NCBI GenBank assembly: GCA_001901525.1
Contig: MPSY01000003.1
Span: forward strand, 1-44,802
From: Methylococcales bacterium OPU3_GD_OMZ
GTDB taxonomy: Bacteria > Pseudomonadota > Gammaproteobacteria > Methylococcales > Methylomonadaceae
Direction: 5' to 3'
DNA length: 44,802 bases
Shown: positions 34,408-43,661 of the stretch, in pieces
Layout of the letters: each line of letters opens with the position of its first letter
How positions within the stretch are numbered: the first letter of the stretch is position 1
Program-made: the position numbers and the translations under genes
The notes under the pieces: generated by a model
Seen by the model: the letters and a program-made list of their open reading frames with translations, nothing else
The model's database searches: none
What the model was told of the DNA's origin: nothing

Positions 34408-36138
34408 TCAGAGTTTAAATAATGGTTTTAGCTTATCATTTGCTACCGTGGTCGAAAGCATTTTGGGTTTAAATGTTTTAAATGCAGCATATAAATCCTG
34501 ACCTTTCCAGTCGCTGTTATCGGGGCTGTATAAAATAGCATTGAGCAACAGTATTTGTTTTTTTAACGGGGCGTTACAGTGGTTCGCAATTAGACTTAGA
34601 CTGTTTTCTGGCCAGTATTGTAGGCCCCATTGTAATAAGGCATTTTTAGCTGCCTCGGCATTATTAGTTATACAGGCTTGTTTAAGAATTTTATTTTGGT
34701 AAGGGGATCTGCTTGGTGTTTGTTCTGGTGTAGATAAGGACTTTGTTTTACGGCGAGAAAGCAGTACGGTTGCAAGCCAGCCTGAGGCTAAAAATAAAGA
34801 TAATCCGGGCCAGAAATAAATGGCGAATGGTGAATGAGGGGTTTCATTTATGTTCGCTGATTCTTTTATGATCGGCATAATCTGAGGGGGTTGAAATGGC
34901 ATGAGCTCAGTGGTCTGGGGATTTAGTGTGGCAATCAGCGTGGTTTCAGGGATTTGTGCGATCTCAAGTGAGTCAGTTTGGGTATTCCACCACGACACTT
35001 TTATAGCCGGTAATCGGTAGGTTCCTTTTTTGGATGCAATGAGGGCAATTTTTTCTTCCCTATAGGCAATTAGGGTATCGGTTTTCTTTTCATTTAAGGT
35101 TGGCTTATCGGGGTAAGTTTTAAGTTCACCGCCGGCTGTGGTGTGAGCGTCGGGTTGGAGTAGGTAAAGTTCAGGTAACTGTCCGGCCGTCGTACCTTGG
35201 GCAATTATTTTAAGGGTACGTGTTAACGGTTCACCTACTTTCATTTGAGTGATATCGCCAGACCATGACTGTTCAATATGTAAGGCTTGGGCAGGGAGCC
35301 AGCTATTGGCTTGAAATTGTGCAGGAATGGGTTGTATATCGAGCTGAACAGGATTAGATAAGACTCTTTTGGTACGAGTTTTGGCACGATTGAAGAAGTT
35401 ATTATAGTGGCCACGTTGTTGACGATAGACTTCGGCATTTAAGGTAATAGGTGGGATTACTAATAGTCCCGGTTGCTGTGGGAAAATGGCGTACTTTCTT
35501 TCAGTGATCTCGTAGTTAAGATTGTTGTATTGATCTTGGTAGGTTACATCTTCTCCCAAGCGTTCAATAATGGCACTGTCTGATGATGGCTCAGTGAGGC
35601 TGGCTTGAGAAATATTGATTCTTCGGAATAAGCGTAAGGTGTATATAAATTGTGATTGCACGACACCGTTTTGTGGAGAAATTTCAGCCATCAGGAATAG
35701 CTCTTTATCCTGCGGCAGTGAAGATTCAGTACTCATGTTCGGAGCTATCGCAGTAATGATTAAAGGCTTGCTAAAGTCTTTGCCAAAGGGTACAGGCGGT
35801 AATGTGAAGGTGCCTGTTTGTTTGATCAGTACGTTAAGGTGCCAAGATTCTTGGTGTTGAAATTGGCCGTTAATAATGGATGTACTGTTGTTTTTATTTT
35901 GATTCAAAATCTCAAGGTAAGGATTAAGAATAGAAAAATCTGGGTCACCATCGGGTGTTTCAGTTGCAGTAAAAGTGAGTTGAAATGACTCGTTAACACT
36001 GACCGGGTTACGGTCTGAGGTAACGGATATCGTTGTTGCGTTAGCGTACGTAAAAGGGAGTAGCACTGAGCATAAGGCGACTAAAAAAACCCACCGTAAA
36101 ACAGTATTTATAGGACGTAAATAAGACCACGGAGCCAT
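34408..36138 (-). CDS. batD: BatD-family protein (aerotolerance-type operon)
   Basis: A 576-residue envelope protein: a signal peptide (WVFLVALCSVLLPFTYANA) and a long periplasmic beta-rich region that opens TISVTSDRNPVSVNESFQLTF, the family hallmark. One membrane helix near residue 440 follows (FAIYFWPGLSLFLASGWLATVLL), then a cytoplasmic tail. BatD proteins accompany the MoxR/VWA proteins encoded upstream. ATG 36138 gives a normal signal peptide. ATG 36186 overlaps the batB stop by 11 bases and is possible. The molecular role is unknown, and the oxygen-tolerance link comes from Bacteroides. Confidence 0.88.
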   Translation of the reverse strand: MAPWSYLRPINTVLRWVFLVALCSVLLPFTYANATTISVTSDRNPVSVNESFQLTFTATETPDGDPDFSILNPYLEILNQNKNNSTSIINGQFQHQESWHLNVLIKQTGTFTLPPVPFGKDFSKPLIITAIAPNMSTESSLPQDKELFLMAEISPQNGVVQSQFIYTLRLFRRINISQASLTEPSSDSAIIERLGEDVTYQDQYNNLNYEITERKYAIFPQQPGLLVIPPITLNAEVYRQQRGHYNNFFNRAKTRTKRVLSNPVQLDIQPIPAQFQANSWLPAQALHIEQSWSGDITQMKVGEPLTRTLKIIAQGTTAGQLPELYLLQPDAHTTAGGELKTYPDKPTLNEKKTDTLIAYREEKIALIASKKGTYRLPAIKVSWWNTQTDSLEIAQIPETTLIATLNPQTTELMPFQPPQIMPIIKESANINETPHSPFAIYFWPGLSLFLASGWLATVLLSRRKTKSLSTPEQTPSRSPYQNKILKQACITNNAEAAKNALLQWGLQYWPENSLSLIANHCNAPLKKQILLLNAILYSPDNSDWKGQDLYAAFKTFKPKMLSTTVANDKLKPLFKL

Positions 36139-36175
36139 GAGTGTATCTATAAATAAAGTCGCTTGGTATTTTAGC

Positions 36176-37909
36176 TTACCAATTTTCATTAGTTTTAAAA
36201 TCATTTTTTTGTTGGCTGTATTGATATTTAAATTTACGTCGTAATAAGCCAGAGGGGTCATCGGGAATTCTTTTTAGCCACTGCTCACTAATTTGCTTTG
36301 AATCGTCTTCTGTTTCAGGGGTTACGTCTTTCTTATGTTCTGATGGGTTATCTTGGCGATCATTATTGGACTCATCCAAAGGTTGATTTGGAGTATCTTC
36401 TGGAGGTTTGTTTTCTTTAGCAGTTGAATCTGGGTTTGATTGCGCTGAATTGTTTGGTTCGTCATTTTGCGCATTATTAGCTTGATTATTTGGGCTTTCT
36501 TGTGAGTTTTCATCAGACGGTTTATTTTCAGAGGAATCTTTTTCAGATTCAGACTGTTTTTTTAAGGCTTCTTCGATGAGTTTTTTATTATAGTGCGCAT
36601 CCTCATGGTCAGGGTTAATTGCTAGCACATCGTTATAAGCCTGTAGCGCTTTGGGGAGTTGACCCAGTTTACTGTAGGCATTGCCACGGTTGTAATGGGC
36701 CTCGGGACTGTTCTCATGTTTTAATGCCTTAATCGCTTTTTCATATTGGCCGTCACGGTAAAGGGCACTGAATTTCCAATCAGCATTATTAAATTTTTCA
36801 GCAGCTTGAGAAAAGTCACCTTGATTAAATTGCTGATAGCCTTGTTGGTCGGCGGTTTGCCAAAGGTTGTCTAAGGTATCTGCTTGACTGGTTTTTGGGA
36901 TCGGTAATAGAAGCAGAGCAAACCAGCATAAAATCCCGCGTCTAAAACAGAGACTTGCCAGTGGAATAACCAGAAAGAGTAACCAGGGGCCACGTTCTAG
37001 CCATAGGTCTAATTGGATATCTTGTGATTCATTTTTAGATTTTTCGGGGTGTTGATTAAAGAGGGCAATAAGGGTACTGGTATCGGTATCGTCGGCAGTA
37101 ATCGTTTGTAACAAACCCTTTCCTGAATGACTTATAGCGGACAGGGTTTTTAGATTTAATTTAGGGATGACAATAGTCCCTGAGGCGTCTTTTAAAAAGC
37201 GACCATTGGGCATTTTAATGGGGGCGCCGGTTTGGGTTCCAACCGCTAATATTGAGAGTCGGTAGTCTTCTAGAAGATTAGCTATTTTGGTTTGCAATGA
37301 TTTATTAATACCGTCTGTAACCAATAGGATATCGCCTTGTTTTAACCCTGTTTGTTTTAATAAGGTTGTTGCTTTAATAACGGCGTTATAAGCATTACTG
37401 CCTTGACGAGGCATGATATTACTTTTAAGGGCGGATAATTGACTTGAAATTGTTTCAATATCATTCGTGAGCGGCGTTACAGTAAACGCATTATTTGCGT
37501 AAACGATTAAAGCCGTCTGACCATCTTTTCGTTGCTTCAGAATATCGGCTATTTTATAGCGAGCACGGATCAGGCGGCTCGGCTTGATATCTTGGGAGTT
37601 CATTGATTGAGATAAATCAAGGACAATCACCAGCGCTGAAATATTGCGGAAAACCGGCGCAGGGAGTTTTTCCCATGTCGGACCGGCGATTGAAAGGATC
37701 GCTACTAAGCATCCTATCGCGGTTAACATTACCGGCAGTCGGGATCGCTGTTGTGAATTTTTTTGAAGTATAAAGGGGAGGAGTTCAGCGTCACAGACAC
37801 GACTCCAGTGACCGTGGTTAAATTGTTTTTTTAGCAAAATAATAAGTAATGCTAAAAAAGGAATTAAGGCTAACAGCCATAAGGGCCGGATGAAATGAAA
37901 GGTATCCAT
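36176..37909 (-). CDS. batB: VWA-TPR protein BatB/BatC fusion
   Basis: A 577-residue inner-membrane protein. Two N-terminal membrane helices flank a cytoplasmic loop. A von Willebrand A domain follows with the MIDAS motif Asp98-x-Ser100-x-Ser102 and VTDG, then two more hydrophobic segments near 313-345. TPR repeats (about 400-455, with AHYNRGNAYSKLGQLPKALQAYNDVL) come next, and then a long low-complexity stretch rich in Asn, Glu, Ser, Asp and Pro (about 460-550). It corresponds to BatB and BatC of other bacteria joined. Its ATG overlaps the batA stop by one base. Confidence 0.9.
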   Translation of the reverse strand: MDTFHFIRPLWLLALIPFLALLIILLKKQFNHGHWSRVCDAELLPFILQKNSQQRSRLPVMLTAIGCLVAILSIAGPTWEKLPAPVFRNISALVIVLDLSQSMNSQDIKPSRLIRARYKIADILKQRKDGQTALIVYANNAFTVTPLTNDIETISSQLSALKSNIMPRQGSNAYNAVIKATTLLKQTGLKQGDILLVTDGINKSLQTKIANLLEDYRLSILAVGTQTGAPIKMPNGRFLKDASGTIVIPKLNLKTLSAISHSGKGLLQTITADDTDTSTLIALFNQHPEKSKNESQDIQLDLWLERGPWLLFLVIPLASLCFRRGILCWFALLLLPIPKTSQADTLDNLWQTADQQGYQQFNQGDFSQAAEKFNNADWKFSALYRDGQYEKAIKALKHENSPEAHYNRGNAYSKLGQLPKALQAYNDVLAINPDHEDAHYNKKLIEEALKKQSESEKDSSENKPSDENSQESPNNQANNAQNDEPNNSAQSNPDSTAKENKPPEDTPNQPLDESNNDRQDNPSEHKKDVTPETEDDSKQISEQWLKRIPDDPSGLLRRKFKYQYSQQKNDFKTNENW

Positions 37910-38889
37910 CAGCGGTCTTTAATTTTTAAAATGACGATTAAGAGCATCAAAAACAAAGATAGCCCGAGTGGCCATGCATAGAGTTCTGTTTTGGGCCGAA
38001 AGAATTGCTTGTCTTTTTCAATGGGTTCAAGTTCATCCAGTAGGGCATAAATGGTATTAAATTCATCACTGTTACGGGCTCTAAAATACTGACCGCCAGT
38101 TTTATCTGCAATGGCTGTGAGCGTCTTTTCATCCAGATCCCGCGAAGGGTTAACGCGGCGATTACCAAATAGGCTATGTACAATCATTTCATCTGCACCA
38201 ATGCCAATGGTGTAGATTTTAAGTTGGTTATCCGCTGCGAGATCAGCGGCTTTAAGGGGGGAAATAACGCCGGCAGTATTTGCTCCATCAGTCATTAAGA
38301 TCAGTACCCGGCTATTGCTGGGTTGTGACCGAAGTCGTTTAACGGCAAGGCCAATGGCATCACCAATAGCGGTACTTTCACCGGCAAGTCCTATAGCGGC
38401 TTCATTGAGTAAAGTCATAACGGTGTGTCGGTCGAAGGTCAGTGGTGTTTGTAGATAGGCTTGTGAGCCAAAAAGGATTAAGCCAATACGGTCGCCGGCA
38501 CGTCTTTGTATAAATTGGCTGGCGACTGATTGAGTTGCCGTGAGACGGTCGACTGGTTTTTGTTGGATAAAGAAGTCCTGTTCCTCCATGCTGCCAGAGA
38601 GGTCAACGGCCAACATTAAATCGCGACCGGTGACCGCCATTTCGACAGGGTCTCCCAGCCACTGAGGACGTATGCCCGCGATAATTAAGCAACACCACGC
38701 AATAATAGCCAGATAAAAAGGCCACGATTTAGCGTTAATGATTTTTTTCTCAGGAGTATCTGATTGAAAGTCTTCAATAAAAGGCACACGTAATGCGGCC
38801 TGATTGTGTGGGTTAATAGCTGGGAGAAGACGGGCTAGCCAAGGGAGCGGTAAAGTGGCTAAAACCCAGAGCCATTCAACGTGAATCAC
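37909..38889 (-). CDS. batA: VWA domain membrane protein BatA
   Basis: A 326-residue protein with N-terminal membrane segments (about 5-22 and 58-74), a periplasmic VWA domain carrying the MIDAS Asp96-x-Ser98-x-Ser100 (AVDLSGSM) with LMTDGANTAG, and a C-terminal membrane helix (about 307-325). The start is GTG at 38889, overlapping the DUF4381 stop by four bases (GTGA), and the N-terminus fits the family. MoxR ATPases are thought to act on VWA partners such as this as chaperones or assembly factors. Confidence 0.92.
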   Translation of the reverse strand: MIHVEWLWVLATLPLPWLARLLPAINPHNQAALRVPFIEDFQSDTPEKKIINAKSWPFYLAIIAWCCLIIAGIRPQWLGDPVEMAVTGRDLMLAVDLSGSMEEQDFFIQQKPVDRLTATQSVASQFIQRRAGDRIGLILFGSQAYLQTPLTFDRHTVMTLLNEAAIGLAGESTAIGDAIGLAVKRLRSQPSNSRVLILMTDGANTAGVISPLKAADLAADNQLKIYTIGIGADEMIVHSLFGNRRVNPSRDLDEKTLTAIADKTGGQYFRARNSDEFNTIYALLDELEPIEKDKQFFRPKTELYAWPLGLSLFLMLLIVILKIKDR

Positions 38890-39356
38890 TTCTCATTCCC
38901 TTTCACGGCAGTAAGCCATTGCTCTGAGAACTCAAATAAGGGTTTGAGGTCGCTATTAATCGTGCGCTGATAAGGGTTGTTTATTAGTTGTTGGCCTTGA
39001 ATAGAAGAAAACTTTTTTTCTTTAAAAGGGCGGTCTAAAAATTCAAGCCATGCCTGACCGGTAAGGCTGGCAACTTGTTCGGGTGGGTAAACACTGATTG
39101 CAGTGCGGCGCAATAAGGCAGATAAGGCAGTCAATTTACGTGGGTCATCCCAATCTTTTTTCATTTGAATCTGTGACAATAAATGGCGGGCGGATTTCAC
39201 GGCTGTTTTACGCGTGATTTTTTTATAGCTCCAGAACATTAGTATAATGACTGTGATTGTTAACAATAACGCCAGCCACCAGCCGAATGCGGGGGGCCAC
39301 CAGATAATAGGGTCGGGTAAATGAATATCTCTAATGGCTAATGGATTAGAAGGCAT
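38886..39356 (-). CDS. DUF4381 membrane protein of MoxR/Bat operon
   Basis: A 156-residue protein with one membrane helix (FGWWLALLLTITVIILMFW, about 24-42) and a basic cytoplasmic region containing LTALSALLRRTAISVYPPEQVASLTGQAWLEFLD, the DUF4381 hallmark. These proteins occur only with MoxR, DUF58 and VWA partners and have no known activity. It shares one base with the DUF58 stop (TAATG) and four with batA, so translation is coupled. Confidence 0.85.
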   Translation of the reverse strand: MPSNPLAIRDIHLPDPIIWWPPAFGWWLALLLTITVIILMFWSYKKITRKTAVKSARHLLSQIQMKKDWDDPRKLTALSALLRRTAISVYPPEQVASLTGQAWLEFLDRPFKEKKFSSIQGQQLINNPYQRTINSDLKPLFEFSEQWLTAVKGNEK

Positions 39357-40276
39357 TAGTTCTTACGGCAAAGGATTGCGATTGGGTCATCATGGGTACT
39401 ACAAAAATAACTGTGAATCGTGCGTTTTTTGGCTAATTGATGAAGCTTAAGTTGCTGTTGTTGAAAGCGGTGTTGATAATTTTCTAGCCGCTGCGGGTTG
39501 GCTGTATTAAGAGTTACATCGGTAAAACCGTCGGTAAAACGGTAATGACCATTTTTAGGCAGTGTACTTTCGAGGGGGTCAGACACCATAATAAGCACCA
39601 CGTCACAATGTTTTGCGAGTTGTGATAGGTGCGGTTCACAGCTTGCATCCAGACCGCGAAAATCACTAATCAAGTAGACTAAACTACCGGGCTTAACATG
39701 TCGGCATAATCGCATCAGTGTATGTGCTAAGGTTTGTTGACTTGTCTGGGCTGGCTGGGAATGTTCTTTTTCAGCGCGTATCAGTTCGTGAAATAATCGT
39801 AAAACAGCCTGACGACCATTTTGCGGTTTAATTTCACGTTGTGTTTGGTGGGTGAAGATCTGTCCGCCAATACGATCGCCCTGACGAAGAGCACTCCAAG
39901 CGAGTAAAGATGCTAGGCGAGCGGCTTGCACCGACTTGAAAACACCACGGGTGGCAAAAAACATAGAAGGTCTTAAGTCCACAGATAAGAAGACGGGGCG
40001 CTCACGTTCTTCACGAAAGAGTTTGGTATAGGGTTTACCCGTACGGGCAGTAACACGCCAATCGATACTGCGGATGTCATCGCCGGGTTGATACAGCCGA
40101 GCCTCATCAAATTCCATCCCGCGCCCCTTGGTGCTGGATAAATAGCCGCCACTTTGTTTTGATTTTATGGTGCTATGGTCAAGGTTCACTTGACGGGCGC
40201 CGGCAGACAAGCGAATGAGGTTGTTAAATTGAATTTGAATGCGCTCATCAGGGGTTAAAGAAAGCGATGTTTTCAT
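39356..40276 (-). CDS. DUF58 domain-containing protein
   Basis: A 306-residue protein with the DUF58 signature GRGMEFDEARLYQPGDDIRSIDWRVTARTGKPYTKLF and a downstream VWA-like fold (FLSVDLRPSMFFAT). It lacks obvious membrane segments, so it is cytoplasmic or peripheral. It is coupled to moxR and DUF4381 by one-base overlaps. In related operons these proteins form a complex with MoxR and the BatA/B proteins. Confidence 0.9.
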   Translation of the reverse strand: MKTSLSLTPDERIQIQFNNLIRLSAGARQVNLDHSTIKSKQSGGYLSSTKGRGMEFDEARLYQPGDDIRSIDWRVTARTGKPYTKLFREERERPVFLSVDLRPSMFFATRGVFKSVQAARLASLLAWSALRQGDRIGGQIFTHQTQREIKPQNGRQAVLRLFHELIRAEKEHSQPAQTSQQTLAHTLMRLCRHVKPGSLVYLISDFRGLDASCEPHLSQLAKHCDVVLIMVSDPLESTLPKNGHYRFTDGFTDVTLNTANPQRLENYQHRFQQQQLKLHQLAKKRTIHSYFCSTHDDPIAILCRKN

Positions 40277-41259
40277 TAGGGAACAGGTATTCTGAGGATA
40301 AGTTCCTTGATAAAGTGATCGGCGGTAATACCCTCAGCTTCGGCTTCATAAGAAAGTATAATTCGATGACGAAGGACATCAAAAGCGAGTTCTTGAATGT
40401 CTTCGGGGCCGACAAAATCACGTTCAGCTAACCAGGCCTTGGCCCGGGCACAACGGTCTAGTGCAATAGTCGCGCGTGGGCTTGCTCCAAATTGTAGCCA
40501 TTGTGCTAAGTCATCGCCGTAGGCATGGGGTTGGCGTGTCGCTAAAATAATTTGTAGTAAATAGTCTTGAAGGTGCTCAGCCATATAGACATTAAGCACT
40601 TCTTTACGTGCAGTAAAAATGGCTGATTGACTGATAGGCTTGCTGTCAATAGCGGTATTATTTTTTTCCCCTAAAGCTTCTTGCCGGGCAAGGGTTAGAA
40701 TTTGTTTTTCATGTTCTGGTTTTGGGAAGTCAACATTCACATGTAATAAGAAGCGGTCTAGTTGCGCCTCAGGAAGTGGGTAAGTGCCCTCTTGCTCAAT
40801 AGGATTCTGAGTGGCCATGACGAGGAAAAGTTCCGGTAAGGGATAACTCGTTGACCCTACTGTAATTTGTCGTTCAGCCATGGCTTCAAGTAATGCGGCT
40901 TGCACTTTAGCAGGCGATCGGTTGATTTCATCGGCTAACACAAGATTATGAAATAACGGGCCTTTTTGGAATTCAAAAGTGCTAGTTTGCGGGCGATAAA
41001 TTTCGGTACCGGTTAGGTCAGCAGGCAATAAGTCTGGGGTAAATTGAACGCGGTGGAAGTTTGTTTCAATACCTTGACTTAGGCAATTAATGGCGCGTGT
41101 TTTTGCTAATCCCGGAGCACCTTCAACTAAAAGATGGCCGTCAGCGAGTAACGCGATTAACATGCGGTTAATTAAATTTTCCTGACCAATAATATGTTGG
41201 CCAAGATAAGATCTGAGTTGCTTGATGGCTTCGATTGCTGTGTTGTTAATCTGGTTCAT
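40276..41259 (-). CDS. MoxR-family AAA+ ATPase
   Basis: A 327-residue AAA+ protein with Walker A GAPGLAKT at 47-54, Walker B LVLADEINRSP, the sensor region MATQNPIEQEGTYPLPEAQLDRFLL and a C-terminal lid domain. MoxR ATPases are chaperone-like and act on VWA proteins encoded beside them, here BatA and BatB. It is the first gene of the minus-strand Bat operon. Divergent transcription from the POT transporter leaves a 210-base spacer for its promoter. Confidence 0.95.
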   Translation of the reverse strand: MNQINNTAIEAIKQLRSYLGQHIIGQENLINRMLIALLADGHLLVEGAPGLAKTRAINCLSQGIETNFHRVQFTPDLLPADLTGTEIYRPQTSTFEFQKGPLFHNLVLADEINRSPAKVQAALLEAMAERQITVGSTSYPLPELFLVMATQNPIEQEGTYPLPEAQLDRFLLHVNVDFPKPEHEKQILTLARQEALGEKNNTAIDSKPISQSAIFTARKEVLNVYMAEHLQDYLLQIILATRQPHAYGDDLAQWLQFGASPRATIALDRCARAKAWLAERDFVGPEDIQELAFDVLRHRIILSYEAEAEGITADHFIKELILRIPVP

Positions 41260-41469
41260 GAAGTCAAAATGTAATGAATTAAAGGGCTAGCGACTGAAGC
41301 ATTATGCACATTCAGAAAGGCACATATTTTAGCTCAGTTTAGGTTGAAAAAAAACCTTTAGTAAGGCTGATAATGGATTGTTTTTTCGTAGAGGCATAGA
41401 TAGAAAGATAACCTGATTGTTTGCTTTTTTCGGTACAATTGTGCTTTGCCATTAAATTATTTAAGTATT
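41260..41469. other. moxR-POT transporter divergent spacer (no gene seen)
   Basis: This 210-base spacer should carry promoters in both directions. TACAAT at 41434-41439 could be a -10 for the plus strand, and TAAAAT on the minus strand around 41326-41331 a -10 for moxR, but neither has a good -35. A short AGGTT/AACCT hairpin lies near 41340-41360. I see no coding frame. Confidence 0.35.
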
Positions 41470-42804
41470 ATGCGTTCTTATAAAGAGTCTCCGGTGGCGA
41501 CCACCCAATTGCCCCCGGGTATTGCTTTTATTATCGGTAATGAGGCCGCTGAGCGATTTAGTTATTATGGTATGCGCTCAATTCTTGTGGTTTTTATGAC
41601 TCAGTATCTCATGAATGCTTCCGGTCAACTGGCTGTTATGTCAGAACAAGAGGCGCAGGGGTATTTTCACCTGTTTGTTTCTGCCGTGTATATTACCCCG
41701 GTATTAGGTGCTTTGTTGGCAGATGGTGTGTGGGGTAAATACCGGACCATTATTTATTTATCGGTGGTTTATTGTTTAGGTCATTTCGTACTGGCGTTGG
41801 ATGATACGCGGATGGGTTTGTTACTGGGCCAGTCATTAATTGCCTTAGGTGCCGGGGGCATTAAACCTTGTGTTTCGGCACATGTGGGTGATCAGTTTGG
41901 TCGTTCTAATCAGTTTCTATTAAGCAAGGTGTTTAGTGGGTTTTATCTGGCTATTAATTTAGGAGCCTTCTTTTCAATGTTAGCGATTCCCTGGATATTA
42001 GAACATTATGGCGCAAAGTCTGCCTTTTTGCTCCCCGGTATTTTAATGTTATTGGCAACAGTTATTTTCTGGTCTGGTCGTTATCGTTTTGTGCATATTC
42101 CTCCCGCGGGCAAGGTTTTTTTAAGTGATGTTTTGAGTAAAACCGGTATTAAAGTACTGGGTAAGTTGTCTGTTATTTATATTTTTATTGCGGTATTTTG
42201 GGCGTTGTTTGACCAAACCGGTTCGTCTTGGGTGTTACAGGCGCAGAAAATGGACCGACAACTTTGGGGTTTTGATATTCTACCGTCGCAAATTCAGGCC
42301 GTTAATCCTTTGTTGATTATAATGTTAGTCCCGTTGTTTTCTTATTATCTTTATCCGCAATTAAATAAATGGTTTAACTTAACGGCATTAAGAAAAATTG
42401 CCATTGGGTTATTTGTTACAACCCTTGCTTTTATGATTCCGAGTTGGATACAAATGCAAATTGACGTGGGTTTAAGACCTCATATTGGTTGGCAGTTGTG
42501 TGCGTATTTACTGTTGACGTCAGCGGAAGTTATGGTCTCGATTACTTGTCTTGAGTTCTCTTATACGCAAGCGCCGAAAACAATGAAGTCCTTTGTTATG
42601 GCTTTTTATATGTTGTCAGTGGCGGTCGGAAATTTGTTTACCAGTGCCGTTAATTTCTTTATACAGAATGATGATGGGAGTAGTAAACTGGCAGGCGCGG
42701 ACTACTTTTGGTTTTTTACTTTGTTAATGTTAGCGACGGCTTTATTGTTTATATGGGTGTCGCGTAATTATACTGAAACGACTTATTTACAAGATGAATG
42801 TTAA
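41470..42804 (+). CDS. POT/PTR-family proton-dependent oligopeptide transporter
   Basis: A 444-residue major-facilitator protein with about twelve helices. It carries the POT hallmark ExxERFxYY (Glu25, Glu28, Arg29, Phe30, Tyr32-33) near the N-terminus, which is involved in proton coupling, and the LGAGGIKPCVSAHVGDQF and FYLAINLGAFFS signatures. It would import di- or tripeptides with protons. ATG 41470 is chosen; an in-frame TTG at 41446 adds eight residues that do not resemble the family. The 3' end overlaps the SDR gene by 11 bases, implying co-transcription. Confidence 0.92.
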   Translation: MRSYKESPVATTQLPPGIAFIIGNEAAERFSYYGMRSILVVFMTQYLMNASGQLAVMSEQEAQGYFHLFVSAVYITPVLGALLADGVWGKYRTIIYLSVVYCLGHFVLALDDTRMGLLLGQSLIALGAGGIKPCVSAHVGDQFGRSNQFLLSKVFSGFYLAINLGAFFSMLAIPWILEHYGAKSAFLLPGILMLLATVIFWSGRYRFVHIPPAGKVFLSDVLSKTGIKVLGKLSVIYIFIAVFWALFDQTGSSWVLQAQKMDRQLWGFDILPSQIQAVNPLLIIMLVPLFSYYLYPQLNKWFNLTALRKIAIGLFVTTLAFMIPSWIQMQIDVGLRPHIGWQLCAYLLLTSAEVMVSITCLEFSYTQAPKTMKSFVMAFYMLSVAVGNLFTSAVNFFIQNDDGSSKLAGADYFWFFTLLMLATALLFIWVSRNYTETTYLQDEC

Positions 42805-43630
42805 TGTGAAGAATATTTTAGTGACCGGTTGTTCTACCGGTATTGGCCTTGATGCTATCGAGGCATTAAGGACACGCGGTTATCGAGTGATTGCATCGGC
42901 TAGAAAGAGTGAAGATGTTAACAGATTGGCAGCGTTGGGTTTTGACGCCATTCAACTTGACTTGAACGACAGTGACAGCATTCGAGGCGGCGTTGCGAAA
43001 GTTGCTAAATTAACGGATGGAAAAATTGATGCTTTATTTAATAATGCAGGGTTTGGTCAGCCCGGTGCGGTGGAAGATTTAACGCGAGACGTATTGCGAC
43101 AGCAATTTGAAACCAATGTTTTTGGTTGTCATGAATTAACCTGTTTGATTTTGCCTTATATGCGCAAAAATGGGCAAGGACGCATTATTTTTAATAGTTC
43201 TGTTTTAGGATTCGCGGCAATGCGGTTTAGAGGGGCTTATAATGCCAGTAAATTTGCGCTGGAGGGCTTGGTAGATACCTTGCGTTTAGAATTACACGGA
43301 ACTAATATTCAGGTTGTTTTAATTGAGCCAGGGCCTATTTTAAGTGCCTTTAGAACGAATGCTTTTGAATTGTATAAGGCCAACATTAATAAGGACAAAA
43401 GCGCTCATTTAGAGACCTACTTAGCGTTAGAGGCGCGTCTTGAGACGGTGGGTGCAGCGGTGCCCTTTACGTTGCCTGCCAGTGCAGTGAGTACCAAGGT
43501 GATTGCCGCACTTGAATCATCGAGGCCGCGCATACGTTACTACGTTACCGTGCCGACCTATTTATTTGCTTATTTAAAAAGGCTTTTGCCCGGGCGCTGG
43601 TTGGATACAATTTTGAGGCAGGTTAACTAA
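42794..43630 (+). CDS. short-chain dehydrogenase/reductase (SDR family)
   Basis: A 278-residue classical SDR with the nucleotide-binding TGCSTGIG at 11-18, NNAG near 84-87, the catalytic Ser in IIFNSSVLGF, the Tyr and Lys in YNASKFAL, and the PG of EPGPI. The lack of an acidic residue after the second strand (SARKS follows) suggests NADP preference, by inference. A hydrophobic C-terminal stretch (VPTYLFAYLKRLLPG) could touch the membrane. The substrate is unknown. It overlaps the POT gene by 11 bases. Confidence 0.88.
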   Translation: MNVNVKNILVTGCSTGIGLDAIEALRTRGYRVIASARKSEDVNRLAALGFDAIQLDLNDSDSIRGGVAKVAKLTDGKIDALFNNAGFGQPGAVEDLTRDVLRQQFETNVFGCHELTCLILPYMRKNGQGRIIFNSSVLGFAAMRFRGAYNASKFALEGLVDTLRLELHGTNIQVVLIEPGPILSAFRTNAFELYKANINKDKSAHLETYLALEARLETVGAAVPFTLPASAVSTKVIAALESSRPRIRYYVTVPTYLFAYLKRLLPGRWLDTILRQVN

Positions 43631-43661
43631 TTGGAAGTCATTTTTTATAGAGTCTTTTTAA

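Noticed and set aside
41446..41469. TTG 41446 as start of the POT transporter
   Set aside because: The added residues are not family-like, and ATG 41470 places the ExxERF motif at the usual distance from the N-terminus.
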